Shown here in pieces: positions 35,371 through 44,717 of a stretch of 64,000 nt of DNA. A program made the translations under genes and the position numbers. The notes beneath the pieces are model-generated. The model did no database searches. It worked only from the letters and a program-made list of their open reading frames with translations, and had not been told where the DNA came from. Source of the DNA: Marinobacter alexandrii (GTDB taxonomy: Bacteria > Bacteroidota > Bacteroidia > Cytophagales > Cyclobacteriaceae); contig JBDWTN010000007.1 in assembly GCA_039984955.1 (NCBI GenBank), forward strand, positions 2,984,501 through 3,048,500. The letters are read 5' to 3'. Every line of letters starts with the position of its first letter. The first letter of the stretch is position 1.

Positions 35371-36602
35371 TGAAAATGAATGTAGAGAAGAAATTGGAAA
35401 TATTGGCTGATGCAGCCAAGTATGATGTTTCATGTGCGTCTAGTGGAAGTAATCGGAAAAATGTAGGTAAAGGCTTGGGGAATGCGACAGGAATGGGAAT
35501 TTGCCATAGTTACTCAGAAGATGGGCGATGTATTTCGTTGCTTAAGATATTGCTTACCAATTATTGTATTTATGATTGTGCCTATTGTGTAAGTCGGAAG
35601 AGTAATGATGTGCAGCGTGCTGCTTTTACAGTTGATGAGGTAGTGGATTTAACAATCAATTTTTACAGGAGAAATTACATCGAGGGGCTTTTTCTGAGTT
35701 CTGGGATTTTCAAGAATGCAGATTACACAAATGAGAGACTTATTCGCATTGCAAAAAAGCTAAGAACGGAGCATCGGTTCAATGGATATATTCATTTGAA
35801 AATCATTCCGGGAGCCAGCAGTGAAGTAATGGAGGAGGCTGGGCTTTATGCTGATCGGTTGAGCGTAAATCTTGAAATACCTTCGGAGAGAAGTTTAAAG
35901 AAAATTGCTCCGGAAAAGGATCATGTGAGTGTGTACAAGCCTATGAACTGGCTAACTAGCCGAATAGATGAGAACAGGGAAGATCGAAAAAAGTATCGGA
36001 AGGTAGGATCGTTTGCTCCTGGCGGGCAAAGCACGCAAATGATCATAGGTGCTTCTCCTGAACGTGATCTGGAAATCCTTCAGCTTTCATCTGACCTTTA
36101 CACGGAACAAAAATTAAGACGGGTTTATTATTCCGGATACATTCCTATAAGCCAGGATACAAGATTGCCAGCATTGAAAACAGCTCCGCTTAAACGTGAA
36201 AATCGATTGTATCAGGCGGATTGGCTCTTTCGATTTTATGGGTTTGAAATGTCAGAAATTGTTTCCGAGAAGCACCCAGAGTTAGATTTAGAAGTTGATC
36301 CCAAGTTGGCTTATGCGCTGAGAAATCCGGATCTGTTTCCAGTAGATATCAACAAGGCACCTTATGATTTGATTTTGCGGATTCCAGGGGTAGGGGTAAA
36401 GACTGCTCAAATGATTGTGAAGTCCAGAAGGTATGGAAAGGTGCGTCTGGAAGATGTAAAGAAGATGGGCGCGGCAGTGAATAGAGCAAAGTATTTCATG
36501 CAGGTGCAAGGGAAAGCATTACCCATGATTGCAAGCGACCCTCATCGAGTGAGATCTGCCATTATTTATCAAAAAGGCAATGGACAAATGAATTTGTTCT
36601 GA
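35370..36602 (+). CDS. Radical SAM protein, putative DNA modification/repair
   Basis: A 410-residue protein. The 4Fe-4S motif is C-x3-C-x2-C in NYCIYDCAYC; a radical-SAM barrel follows (VNLEIPSERSLKKIAPEKDH). A C-terminal helix-hairpin-helix, IPGVGVKTAQMIVKSRRYGK, implies DNA binding. This architecture is that of the putative DNA modification/repair radical SAM family (TIGR03916), whose reaction is unknown. Its stop overlaps the start of the partner gene by one base. Confidence 0.92.
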   Translation: MKMNVEKKLEILADAAKYDVSCASSGSNRKNVGKGLGNATGMGICHSYSEDGRCISLLKILLTNYCIYDCAYCVSRKSNDVQRAAFTVDEVVDLTINFYRRNYIEGLFLSSGIFKNADYTNERLIRIAKKLRTEHRFNGYIHLKIIPGASSEVMEEAGLYADRLSVNLEIPSERSLKKIAPEKDHVSVYKPMNWLTSRIDENREDRKKYRKVGSFAPGGQSTQMIIGASPERDLEILQLSSDLYTEQKLRRVYYSGYIPISQDTRLPALKTAPLKRENRLYQADWLFRFYGFEMSEIVSEKHPELDLEVDPKLAYALRNPDLFPVDINKAPYDLILRIPGVGVKTAQMIVKSRRYGKVRLEDVKKMGAAVNRAKYFMQVQGKALPMIASDPHRVRSAIIYQKGNGQMNLF

Positions 36603-37375
36603 TGAGTGACCTGCTACTTTATGATGGAACTCGAGAAGGGTTTTTCACAACGATTTTTGAAATCTATGAACGAAGAATTGAACATGCAGCTATTCAAAAA
36701 CTTAACAATTACTCTAAAGGATTGTTTGATGAGCCGAGAGTGATTATCACGGATGAAATGAAGTCAAATCGAGTGGTTGAGGGTTTTAAGCAAAAAACTC
36801 CCAAAGGAATCATTGAGATGTTGACTAAGGTGCTTCATTCCGAGTTGCAGGATGCGGAGGATATTGCCTTGAATATTGTTCGATCTGCTTTTTCCAGTCC
36901 AAAAGAATTAAGAATAGATTACCGTGATGAGTCAATTCTCAGAATGAAGCAAATTAATAAAATGATGCACCGAGAGATCCATCGAATGCATGCGTTTGTT
37001 CGCTTTCAAAAAACGATTGATGAAATATATGCGGCAACTATCTCTCCGGATTTTGACGTCATCCCCTTCATTGGGGATCATTTTGAAAAACGATATGCTG
37101 ATCAGCAGTGGCTGATCTATGATACCAAGCGAGACTATGGACTTTATTATGATTTGAATGAGATGCAAACCATCACACTGACTAATGCTGGGTGGGTCTC
37201 TTCACATCAAATAAATGAAGCAGTATTGGCGAAGGGAGAGAAGATGTTTAAGGAAGCGTGGGCACGATATTTTCATGCTACTTGTATTCAGGAAAGAAAG
37301 AACATGAGGCTTCATCTTCAACATGTTCCACATCGCTATTGGAAATATCTACCCGAGAAGGCAATGAATTTTTGA
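36602..37375 (+). CDS. TIGR03915-type putative DNA metabolism protein (DUF4130)
   Basis: A 257-residue protein that regularly follows the TIGR03916 radical SAM gene. It opens LLYDGTREGFFTTIFEIYER; the DUF4130 core includes NKMMHREIHRMHAFVRFQKT and DFDVIPFIGDHFEKRY, with conserved His, Arg and Asp residues. The family has been likened to uracil-DNA-glycosylase-associated domains, but its activity is not known. The tight overlap suggests a complex with the radical SAM protein. Confidence 0.9.
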   Translation: MSDLLLYDGTREGFFTTIFEIYERRIEHAAIQKLNNYSKGLFDEPRVIITDEMKSNRVVEGFKQKTPKGIIEMLTKVLHSELQDAEDIALNIVRSAFSSPKELRIDYRDESILRMKQINKMMHREIHRMHAFVRFQKTIDEIYAATISPDFDVIPFIGDHFEKRYADQQWLIYDTKRDYGLYYDLNEMQTITLTNAGWVSSHQINEAVLAKGEKMFKEAWARYFHATCIQERKNMRLHLQHVPHRYWKYLPEKAMNF

Positions 37376-37490
37376 TCTTATTTTTTGAAATAAATACTGT
37401 TTCAAAAAGCACTCCGAAAGGAAACAAAACCTTTAAACTCTACTATTGAATATCAATTCTGCTCCTTGTCGAAGTGCTATGTCTTTGTTC

Positions 37491-37991
37491 TTATTGACTC
37501 AGGTAATTAAGAACTATCTTATTTTGACTATAATCGATGATAGCTCTATGATTGAGAAGAAAATCTGACCCTAAAATGCCGAGTACTTTCTGATTGTCCT
37601 TGGCAAGTATTCTATTCATCCCACTCAGGTCAGAGGCCGAGAATCGGTAGACCGCTATGGATTCTAGTCCTTTTAAATGGAAGGTCACCGGTGAAGTTTT
37701 CATCAGAGCTGATTTTCCTCCGAAGCTTGTTAAACCGTAAGCCAATTCTCTGTGATAAGTAAAATCGTATTTCTTAAATTGGTTAAAATCAAGAATAGAA
37801 GTGCTTGCTCCTGTGTCCACAATAAATTTTGCCCATTTGTCATTGACATATGCTTCCACTATCAAGATATTGTGATGAACTTCAAAGTTGATTGATAAGG
37901 GGTTTGAAGCTTTAGAATTGATTGGTTGAGGTTGAAAGGAACAACTAATCACGATAAAAGAGAGTGCTGATATATATGTTATCTTTTGCAT
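37491..37991 (-). CDS. Retropepsin-like aspartic protease, lipoprotein
   Basis: A 166-residue exported protein; the lipobox cysteine is at about residue 17 (VISC). The single-lobe aspartic protease motif D59-TGAST lies in KFIVDTGASTSILD, and the flap/second strand region ends LGILGSDFLLNHRAIIDY. It should act as a homodimer in the periplasm. Substrate unknown; transcribed alone. Confidence 0.88.
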   Translation of the reverse strand: MQKITYISALSFIVISCSFQPQPINSKASNPLSINFEVHHNILIVEAYVNDKWAKFIVDTGASTSILDFNQFKKYDFTYHRELAYGLTSFGGKSALMKTSPVTFHLKGLESIAVYRFSASDLSGMNRILAKDNQKVLGILGSDFLLNHRAIIDYSQNKIVLNYLSQ

Positions 37992-38100
37992 AAACCTGAT
38001 CCAAATAAACGGATCATAGTTGAGTGCAATTGAAGATTAGTGATGATAAGGAATCTGAGTGTTAAACTGTTTTTAATTTATCATTTTAAGTTCAAATCAC

Positions 38101-38883
38101 TTATTTGCTCCCAATTTTGAAGGATAAATAGCTCTTAATCTTGCTAGAAAAGCTGCGACCTGACGTAATTTTTGATGAATTCATCATCTCAAAAGCGTAC
38201 TCATTTTTACCCAGATATTTTATCTCTTTGATAAGATTGAGGTTTATGATATAGGATCGGTGAATTCTTAAGAACTCTGAGTTATTCAATTCACTTTCGA
38301 GTTCTTTCATTGTTTTTTTGTATAAGTAAAATTTATTTCCTGAATGGATTTTAGAATAGTTCCCATTAGACTCAATCATCAAAATATCTTGATGGTCGAT
38401 GAAAATATCCCAACCCCTTTCAATAATTTTTATTTGACATTTTTCATCCTCGTAGGGCACATTATCTTCTTGGTTGATCAAAGCAGAAATTTGCTCAGTT
38501 ATTCTGGAGGATCTACTAAGAGTGATAAATTCCTTAGCTCTCTCCACGACTTTAAAAAAACGAGAATTTTCGAACGGTTTTAAGACGTAATCAATGGCGT
38601 TGTACTCAAAAGCCTTTAGTGCATAGTTATCAAATGCAGTGATGAATATGACATAAGGCTTGTAATCAGGATCTAACCTTGTTAAGATGTCAAAGCCGGT
38701 TCCATCTGGCATCTTTACATCCAAAAATATTATTTCTGGCCTTTTGAATTTCATGACTTTTACGGCATCCTCTACTCCTGATGCCTCACCTATAATTTGT
38801 ATTTCTTCATCAACCTGAAGCAGTTTTTTAATTCTTACCAATGCAAAAGGCTCATCATCGATTAATGCTACTGATATTTTCAT
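38101..38883 (-). CDS. LytTR-type response regulator
   Basis: A 260-residue regulator. The receiver domain (residues 1-120) has the acidic pair at D9-D10, the phosphoacceptor D55 in IIFLDVKMPDG, and the Lys in YVLKPF. The C-terminal LytTR DNA-binding domain covers about 150-255 (FLRIHRSYIINLNLIKEIKY). The start overlaps the kinase gene by 29 bases. The pair forms a LytS/LytR-like system; the signal is unknown. Confidence 0.95.
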   Translation of the reverse strand: MKISVALIDDEPFALVRIKKLLQVDEEIQIIGEASGVEDAVKVMKFKRPEIIFLDVKMPDGTGFDILTRLDPDYKPYVIFITAFDNYALKAFEYNAIDYVLKPFENSRFFKVVERAKEFITLSRSSRITEQISALINQEDNVPYEDEKCQIKIIERGWDIFIDHQDILMIESNGNYSKIHSGNKFYLYKKTMKELESELNNSEFLRIHRSYIINLNLIKEIKYLGKNEYAFEMMNSSKITSGRSFSSKIKSYLSFKIGSK

Positions 38884-39997
38884 TGGTTAACGCTTCTTTT
38901 TGAATTGTGAAATGAACTATGAAACCACCATTAGAAGAGGGCTTTGCTGAAAACGAGAACTGATCGCCGTAACATCTTTTGAGTCTTTCTTGAATGTTTT
39001 TCAATCCAATCCCAAAAGAAAAACTACTCTCATTTTTTAATCCCGCTCCATTATCCTCTACTTCTATAGTCAAGCAGTTTTTTTTGTCAGATGCCTTAAG
39101 ATAGATTTTGCAATCGTCCAATTTTCTATAAAACCCATGCTTTATTGCATTTTCAATTGCCGGCTGCAAGATGAGTGATGGGACGAGTATATCTTCTACT
39201 TGAGGGTCAAGTGAAAAGTGAGTTATTAGTCTCCCGTCAAACCTTATTTGTTCCACTTCCAGATAGAGCTTAGCTAATTCGACCTCTTCTTTCAGTGGAA
39301 TCATTTGAGTATCTGCTTCTTTCAATATCTTTCTCAAAAGAGCTCCTAATTTTGAGATCATGCGTTGTGCTAATTCTACATTTTCTTCCATCAAAGCTGA
39401 GACGGTGTTAAAAGAATTGAATAAGAAATGTGGATGAAGTTGATTCTTTAAAGCGCTCATTTGAGCTTTCAATAAATCAGCTTCAAGTAAGGAGTTTTTT
39501 AGTTTGGCTTTCTGAAAATTCTTTTGGTTGTGGAAGCTAAGTAGCACGAAATAAATGATCCAAAACTCAAAAAATGATTTTGAAAGTCCGAAAAATCCTG
39601 CTGTAATGCTAAAAACGAATTGATCACCTAATAATGCATCCTTATGTACCACTATGACATATAAGTTGTAAATCAATACCCCTATGACTTCATGAGCAAG
39701 CGTGAAAATTAATGATAGAGCCAGTAGATAACCAATTTGATTGAACTGTGATGGCGGGTTTTTGATTTTAGCTTTAAAAATCAGTGCATATAAGAGGGGA
39801 GCAAACCCAAGCCAAATAGTATGATTGATTAGAGGAAAAATTACATGATCGCTATCCCAGTAATTCGGCTTGCTTTTCACTTTCCCAATCCACGCAAATG
39901 ATTGTATTGTGACGAGTGCGGTAACAGTAGCAGATACAATGAAAAAGCTTTTTAGGCTAAAAGGAAGTTGTGTGAAGTAAGCCTTGATTCTATTCAT
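38855..39997 (-). CDS. LytS-type sensor histidine kinase
   Basis: About 380 residues when started at the ATG at 39997, giving MNRIKAYFTQLPF; an upstream in-frame ATG at 40018 adds seven unlikely residues. Four to five membrane helices lie in residues about 15-150. The His-kinase box is LKNQLHPHFLFNSFNTVSAL and the ATPase domain contains IENAIKHGF and EDNGAGL. Cognate to the overlapping LytTR regulator. Confidence 0.93.
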   Translation of the reverse strand: MNRIKAYFTQLPFSLKSFFIVSATVTALVTIQSFAWIGKVKSKPNYWDSDHVIFPLINHTIWLGFAPLLYALIFKAKIKNPPSQFNQIGYLLALSLIFTLAHEVIGVLIYNLYVIVVHKDALLGDQFVFSITAGFFGLSKSFFEFWIIYFVLLSFHNQKNFQKAKLKNSLLEADLLKAQMSALKNQLHPHFLFNSFNTVSALMEENVELAQRMISKLGALLRKILKEADTQMIPLKEEVELAKLYLEVEQIRFDGRLITHFSLDPQVEDILVPSLILQPAIENAIKHGFYRKLDDCKIYLKASDKKNCLTIEVEDNGAGLKNESSFSFGIGLKNIQERLKRCYGDQFSFSAKPSSNGGFIVHFTIQKEALTNENISSINR

Positions 39998-40230
39998 ACT
40001 CCACAATATCACGCACAAAAACGATAAGAGGTTTTTTTTGAGGCTAAACAGGAAAAAAATGGATGAACGGGAAGTCGTCTATTTGTATAGAATGCCTCCA
40101 AATATCAGCAGTATAATGAAAGCTATGCCATCCGCGGATTTTAGACTATCCTAATCCGGAAAAGTGAAAAATCTGACAACAGCGCTGAAACAGACTATCG
40201 ATATGAGTATAATATAGATTGTGCTTTTCT

Positions 40231-41325
40231 TTATGAAATGATACCTTCCAATGATTCAATAAAGTGTTGATTTTCCTCAGGTCGGCCTACTGATATTCGT
40301 ATGCAGTGCTCTAGTGGAGGAAGTAGTGGTCTTACTAGCACTCCTTTTTCCATAAGAGCATTAAATACGTCCATGACTTCTTCTTTGTCTTTCCAGATTG
40401 TCATTACAAAATTGGCATATGAGGGAATGTATCTCACATTCAATCGATTCAATTCTTTATAGAAATAGTTGAGTCCCTTAGTATTATTAGTGATGGTTTC
40501 TTTGAGGAAGCTTGTATCATCCAATGCACCCATTCCTGCTGCTTGCGCTAAGGCAGTTGGCTCGAAGGTAAGTTTGGCTTTTGTCATAGCTTCGATGACT
40601 TTTTCATGGCCTACTCCAAATCCTAAACGAATTCCAGCGATTCCGTAAGCTTTGCTGAAAGTTCTCAATGTGAGCATATTTGGATAGTCCATTTTCAATG
40701 AATTGGGGAAATCTTTATTCATCGCTTCCGAGTATTCAAAATAGGCTTCATCCAAAATCACTAAAATATGATCAGGAACGTGTTGCATAAAATCTTCAAT
40801 CTCCGCTCTTGTGATCATTGTTCCAGTTGGATTATTCACATTGGCGAGATAGATAACTTTTGTATTTCGATTGATTCTACTTTTAATAGAATCAAGATCA
40901 AAAGCATACCCATCAGTCATCGGCATAGCTACACAACGTACATTGTTGATGCGTGCCCAATTGTAGATGATTACAAACCCTCCTTCTGAAGTTAAGAATT
41001 CATCTTCTCCTGAGCAGAGAGCTCTGATGGCCAACATTAAAACAGACTCAGAACCATTTCCTAATACAATCTGATTTTCTGATTTGCCAAATTTCTTGGC
41101 GAGTCTTCCTCTTAAATCCATACTCAATGGATCTGGATAATAATTGATCTTTTCATAAGCGTCAATCACCGCTTGTTTGGATTTAGGTGAGTAACCTAGC
41201 GTATTTTCATTATTCCAAAGTATGGCCACCCTTTCCCAACCATATTCTTCTTGGAGCTGAGGAATGGTTTTACCAGGCTGGTAACTTTTGATTGTTGCAA
41301 TATGATCAGGTATCTGTATGTTCAT
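40231..41325 (-). CDS. Histidinol-phosphate aminotransferase-like PLP enzyme
   Basis: A 364-residue class I/II aminotransferase: NENTLGYSPKSKQAVIDAYE substrate-side motif, NVNNPTGTM, DEAYFEYS, and the PLP lysine in TFSKAYGIAGIRLGFG. It resembles HisC, but no other histidine genes are near. It ends the phenylacetate operon, 69 bases after the thioesterase. An aromatic-amino-acid aminotransferase feeding phenylacetate is a possible alternative. Confidence 0.85.
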   Translation of the reverse strand: MNIQIPDHIATIKSYQPGKTIPQLQEEYGWERVAILWNNENTLGYSPKSKQAVIDAYEKINYYPDPLSMDLRGRLAKKFGKSENQIVLGNGSESVLMLAIRALCSGEDEFLTSEGGFVIIYNWARINNVRCVAMPMTDGYAFDLDSIKSRINRNTKVIYLANVNNPTGTMITRAEIEDFMQHVPDHILVILDEAYFEYSEAMNKDFPNSLKMDYPNMLTLRTFSKAYGIAGIRLGFGVGHEKVIEAMTKAKLTFEPTALAQAAGMGALDDTSFLKETITNNTKGLNYFYKELNRLNVRYIPSYANFVMTIWKDKEEVMDVFNALMEKGVLVRPLLPPLEHCIRISVGRPEENQHFIESLEGIIS

Positions 41326-41394
41326 TTTATTGATGTGAAAATTGCAGATTTCGCAATTAGATGATTAAAATTCTAAGGTTGACTCATCTTCAAA

Positions 41395-41811
41395 TTAACT
41401 AATCGGCCATTCCTCTTGTTTTCGAAAAACTACTCCTTTAAACAATGCTACCAATTCTTCCCCTCGATGCACCCTAACCAAATATTGTCCCAAGCTTCTG
41501 GAAGTGCTTTCTTTTTCAGCAGTTGCAATAAGCTCATCTCCTTCAAACACAGGTTTGATGTGGTTGATGGAAGTTTCTATGGAAACCGCTTTCTGACCAT
41601 GACTGTTAGATGCGAAAGCAAATGCGCTATCTGCTAAGGAAAAAGAAATGCCTCCATGTGTAACTCCATGTCCATTGAGCATTTCATTGCGTACAATCAT
41701 CTTGATTTTAGCAAATCCTTCTCTCACATCCAACACTTCTATACCTAGCCATTGACTAAAGGTGTCGTTAGCCATCATTTCAGCTACTATTTTTTCGGGG
41801 CTGGTTTTCAT
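41395..41811 (-). CDS. paaI: PaaI-type hotdog thioesterase
   Basis: A 138-residue single hotdog domain with the PaaI motif NGHGVTHGGISFSLADSAFAF and the EGDELIATAEKES strand. It hydrolyses hydroxyphenylacetyl-CoA-type dead-end thioesters. It belongs to the paa operon, after the 3-hydroxyacyl-CoA dehydrogenase; a short palindromic repeat (41820-41844) separates the two. Confidence 0.93.
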   Translation of the reverse strand: MKTSPEKIVAEMMANDTFSQWLGIEVLDVREGFAKIKMIVRNEMLNGHGVTHGGISFSLADSAFAFASNSHGQKAVSIETSINHIKPVFEGDELIATAEKESTSRSLGQYLVRVHRGEELVALFKGVVFRKQEEWPIS

Positions 41812-41819
41812 TTCTTGTA

Positions 41820-41844
41820 GATTCTTCGCTACACTCAGAATGAC
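41820..41844. repeat. Short palindromic repeat within the paa operon
   Basis: GATTCTTCGCTACACTCAG followed by AATGAC, an element with arms ATTCT/AGAAT, in the 76-base gap between two operon genes. Confidence 0.5.
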
Positions 41845-41887
41845 AATCTATAGTTGATTCTGCTATACTGACGAAGGAAGTATTTCG

Positions 41888-43045
41888 TTAATAAAACGTT
41901 TTTTCTCCTTTTTTCATTCTCCTCAATAAAGGACTACATCTATATCGATCTTCTCGGTACTCATCATAAAGTGCATCCAATCTATCTACGCACCATGAAA
42001 TTCCAACTTCATCTGCCCATTTCAAAAGACCTTTTGGGTAATTCACACCTTTTGTCATCGCCACATCAATATCTTCTTTGCTTGCAATGTTTAGAAAAAG
42101 TGCATCTGCAGCTTCATTGATTAACATCACTAGTACACGATCTAGAATTTCGTTTCCTACCTCTTCATTCTTACTGGGTTCTGGCTTTGCAGATCCTTCT
42201 GCATAATTATAATACCCTCTTCCGGACTTTCGACCTAAAAAACCAGCTTCAGACATTCTCTTCTGTGTGAACGATGGCTTGTATCTAGAGTCATAAAAGA
42301 AAGATTGAAAGACTGTTTCAGTTACAGTATAGTTGATGTCATTCCCAATGAAATCCATTAATTCAAATGGCCCCATACGAAATCCTCCCAATTCTTTCAT
42401 CGCCCAATCGATCGTAGGGAAATCGGCAATTCCTTCTTCATAAATTCGAAGTGATTCACCGTAGAAAGGACGTGCTACTCGATTGACGATAAATCCAGGA
42501 GTGTCTTTTGCTAATACTGTTAATTTCTTCCAGCTATCAACCCACTCCTTAGCTTGCTTGGTTGTTTCTGAGGCTGTTTGCACTGCAGGAATAATCTCTA
42601 CCAAAGGCATAAGTGGTGCAGGGTTAAAAAAGTGGATCCCTACAAAGCGAGAGGGATTTTCTAATGAAGCTCCAATGGAGGCAAGAGAAAGCGAAGAAGT
42701 ATTGGAAGCAATGATTGTATCCTCCCGAACAATTTTTTCTACAGCGCTAAATACTTTTTGCTTGATTTCCAGGTTTTCCACAATGGCTTCTATCACCAGA
42801 TCTGAATTCTCGAAGAACTGTTGATCTTGGGTAAAATCAATTCGCCCAAGAATTTTGTCAGCAGTTATTTGATCAATTTTTTCTTTTTCAACCAATCTAT
42901 TCATCACTTTCACCAGGCTAGCTGATGACTTCTCAAGAATTTCATTGTTTGTGTCATTAACAATAACATCCCAGCCAGCTGTGGCAGCTACCTGGGCTAT
43001 ACCCGTTCCCATGGTTCCGGCTCCTATTACGCTTAATTTTGGCAT
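41888..43045 (-). CDS. paaH: 3-hydroxyacyl-CoA dehydrogenase
   Basis: A 385-residue protein. VIGAGTMGTGIAQVAATAGW is the NAD site, FFNPAPLMPLVEII the substrate region, then two C-terminal 3HCDH domains (VNRVARPFYGESLRIYEEG; LINEAADALFLNIASKEDID). It oxidises the 3-hydroxy intermediate of the phenylacetate route. It overlaps paaG by one base, so the two are translated together. Confidence 0.92.
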   Translation of the reverse strand: MPKLSVIGAGTMGTGIAQVAATAGWDVIVNDTNNEILEKSSASLVKVMNRLVEKEKIDQITADKILGRIDFTQDQQFFENSDLVIEAIVENLEIKQKVFSAVEKIVREDTIIASNTSSLSLASIGASLENPSRFVGIHFFNPAPLMPLVEIIPAVQTASETTKQAKEWVDSWKKLTVLAKDTPGFIVNRVARPFYGESLRIYEEGIADFPTIDWAMKELGGFRMGPFELMDFIGNDINYTVTETVFQSFFYDSRYKPSFTQKRMSEAGFLGRKSGRGYYNYAEGSAKPEPSKNEEVGNEILDRVLVMLINEAADALFLNIASKEDIDVAMTKGVNYPKGLLKWADEVGISWCVDRLDALYDEYREDRYRCSPLLRRMKKGEKTFY

Positions 43046-43818
43046 TACTTTCCTTTAAATTCTGGTTTTCTTTTCTCAATGAAGGCATTGACCCCTTCTT
43101 TATAATCATCCGTTTGAGTCGCTTTGAACTGCCATTTTTTTTCTAGCTCCAGCTGCTCATCGAGGTTATTGACAAATGATTGATTTAATAAGTGCTTGGT
43201 ATAGGCCAATCCTTTTGTAGGCATATTTGCTAGTTTCTGAGCCACACCTTTAGCTTCTTCCATAAAGGAATCGTCACTAACTACTTTGTAGATCATACCT
43301 AATCGTTCCGCTTCAGTAGCGGATATTTTGTCTCCAAGCATCATTAATGCGGAAGCCTTTCCAAAACCAACAATCCTTGGAAGTGTGAATGTGCCTCCAC
43401 TATCTGGGACTAATCCAATTTTACTAAAAGCTTGAATAAATGACGCTGATTCTGTAGCAACAACTACATCACATGCAAGGGCAATGTTAGCTCCAGCACC
43501 TGCGGCAACTCCGTTTACGGCAGCAATAACTGGCTTCTCGATACTTCTTAGTTGCTTGATGATTGGATTGTAGTGTTCATCTACAATCTGTTCAATTTCT
43601 AACCCATTGTCCGCGATCGCTTCCTGAAGGTCTTGTCCTGCACAAAATGCTTTTCCGTTTCCTGTTAGCATGATTGCTCTAATTTCCGGATCGTTCGCAT
43701 AATCCTCTAGGACTTTTTGAATAGCTAAAGCAAGTTCTTTATTGAAGCTATTGAAAACATCTGGACGGTTGAAAGTCAAGATGCCAATGTTGTTTTTCTT
43801 AGTAGTTATTAGTGACAT
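43045..43818 (-). CDS. paaG: Enoyl-CoA hydratase/isomerase (PaaG-like)
   Basis: A 257-residue crotonase. FNRPDVFNSFNKEL opens the fold, GKAFCAGQDLQEA marks the oxyanion region, and GVAAGAGANIALACD and GLVPDSGGTFTLPRIVGF the active site. The GLVPDSGG form with Asp is typical of PaaG, the isomerase of the ring-epoxide to the oxepin-CoA. Hydratase activity is the alternative. Confidence 0.9.
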   Translation of the reverse strand: MSLITTKKNNIGILTFNRPDVFNSFNKELALAIQKVLEDYANDPEIRAIMLTGNGKAFCAGQDLQEAIADNGLEIEQIVDEHYNPIIKQLRSIEKPVIAAVNGVAAGAGANIALACDVVVATESASFIQAFSKIGLVPDSGGTFTLPRIVGFGKASALMMLGDKISATEAERLGMIYKVVSDDSFMEEAKGVAQKLANMPTKGLAYTKHLLNQSFVNNLDEQLELEKKWQFKATQTDDYKEGVNAFIEKRKPEFKGK

Positions 43819-43847
43819 TAGTTATTAGTTGATGAGTGGAGTAGTAT

Positions 43848-44213
43848 TTATCCTTCACTTTTTCGTTTCTTCAAATAAGTTATATATCCATTTATCATTT
43901 TCATTAGTTCCTCATGCAAAGGAATAAGCTTGCTAAAGTCATGTTCAGTGAGATACTTTTCGTCTAGAGCTACCGTCAAATGATCAAAAGTTTCAACAAG
44001 ACTTCCTCTCGCAGTTCTACAAAATTGAATGTTTTCTTGATAATGATATCCGCCATGACCCTCTGCAATATTAGCTGTTACAGACCTGGATGACCGAACA
44101 ATTTGGTCTTTAAGTTTATATCTTTCATGATCAGGAAATGATTTTGATAATGCCGATATATCATTTCGAAACATTCTAGATTTCTTCCAAATTTCAAGGT
44201 CCGTAAGTTTCAT
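43848..44213 (-). CDS. Four-helix-bundle protein (S23/IVP-like)
   Basis: A 121-residue all-helical protein: LEIWKKSRMFRNDISALS, then IVRSSRSVTANIAEGHGG, then FCRTARGSLVETFDHLTVAL. The SRSVTANIAEG motif marks the family of 23S rRNA intervening-sequence proteins (TIGR02436). A close relative lies at 46644. It sits between paaD and paaG, in the same direction, with no obvious tie to phenylacetate. Confidence 0.93.
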   Translation of the reverse strand: MKLTDLEIWKKSRMFRNDISALSKSFPDHERYKLKDQIVRSSRSVTANIAEGHGGYHYQENIQFCRTARGSLVETFDHLTVALDEKYLTEHDFSKLIPLHEELMKMINGYITYLKKRKSEG

Positions 44214-44255
44214 TTAGGTCTTGTACTATTTAACTAATCTACCAATCAACCAAAA

Positions 44256-44717
44256 CTAGTGACACTTGAAGTAGTCGAATGGCTCCAGACAATCATTGCA
44301 TTTGAACAATGATTTGCAGGCTGTAGACCCAAATTGACTTAATAATTCAGTGTTTTTTGAGCCACACTGAGGACATTCTATATCTTCAGGATTGGTGGGA
44401 TTTGGTGGAGCTATGCCATATTCTTTAAGTTTTTGCTTTCCTTCTTCGCTCATCCATTCAGTAGTCCATGCAGGGGAGAGGACGGTGGTTATTTTGAAGT
44501 TTACAATTCCTTCTTTTTTTAACGTGTTATTGATATCTCTTTCAATCTCTAACATTGCGGGACATCCTGAGTAAGTAGGAGTGATAATCACCTCCAGATT
44601 GTCGCCATCTATGATGACATCTCTTACGATTCCTAAGTCCAATACAGAAATAACAGGAATCTCTGGATCAGTTACAGCTTGAAGTAATTCGAGAATATGA
44701 CTCTTTTCAAGTACCAT
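44256..44717 (-). CDS. paaD: Phenylacetyl-CoA epoxidase subunit PaaD
   Basis: A 153-residue protein with a MIP18-like N-terminal domain (VTDPEIPVISVLDLGIVRDV, TPTYSGCPAM) and a C-terminal four-cysteine domain (CPQCGSKNTELLS ... KSLFKCNDCLEPFDYFKC). PaaD helps assemble or mature the epoxidase complex. It overlaps the GNAT gene by one base. Confidence 0.96.
   Translation of the reverse strand: MVLEKSHILELLQAVTDPEIPVISVLDLGIVRDVIIDGDNLEVIITPTYSGCPAMLEIERDINNTLKKEGIVNFKITTVLSPAWTTEWMSEEGKQKLKEYGIAPPNPTNPEDIECPQCGSKNTELLSQFGSTACKSLFKCNDCLEPFDYFKCH

Noticed and set aside
40231-41325. Histidine biosynthesis locus.
   Set aside because: Only one HisC-like gene is present; the neighbours are phenylacetate genes.
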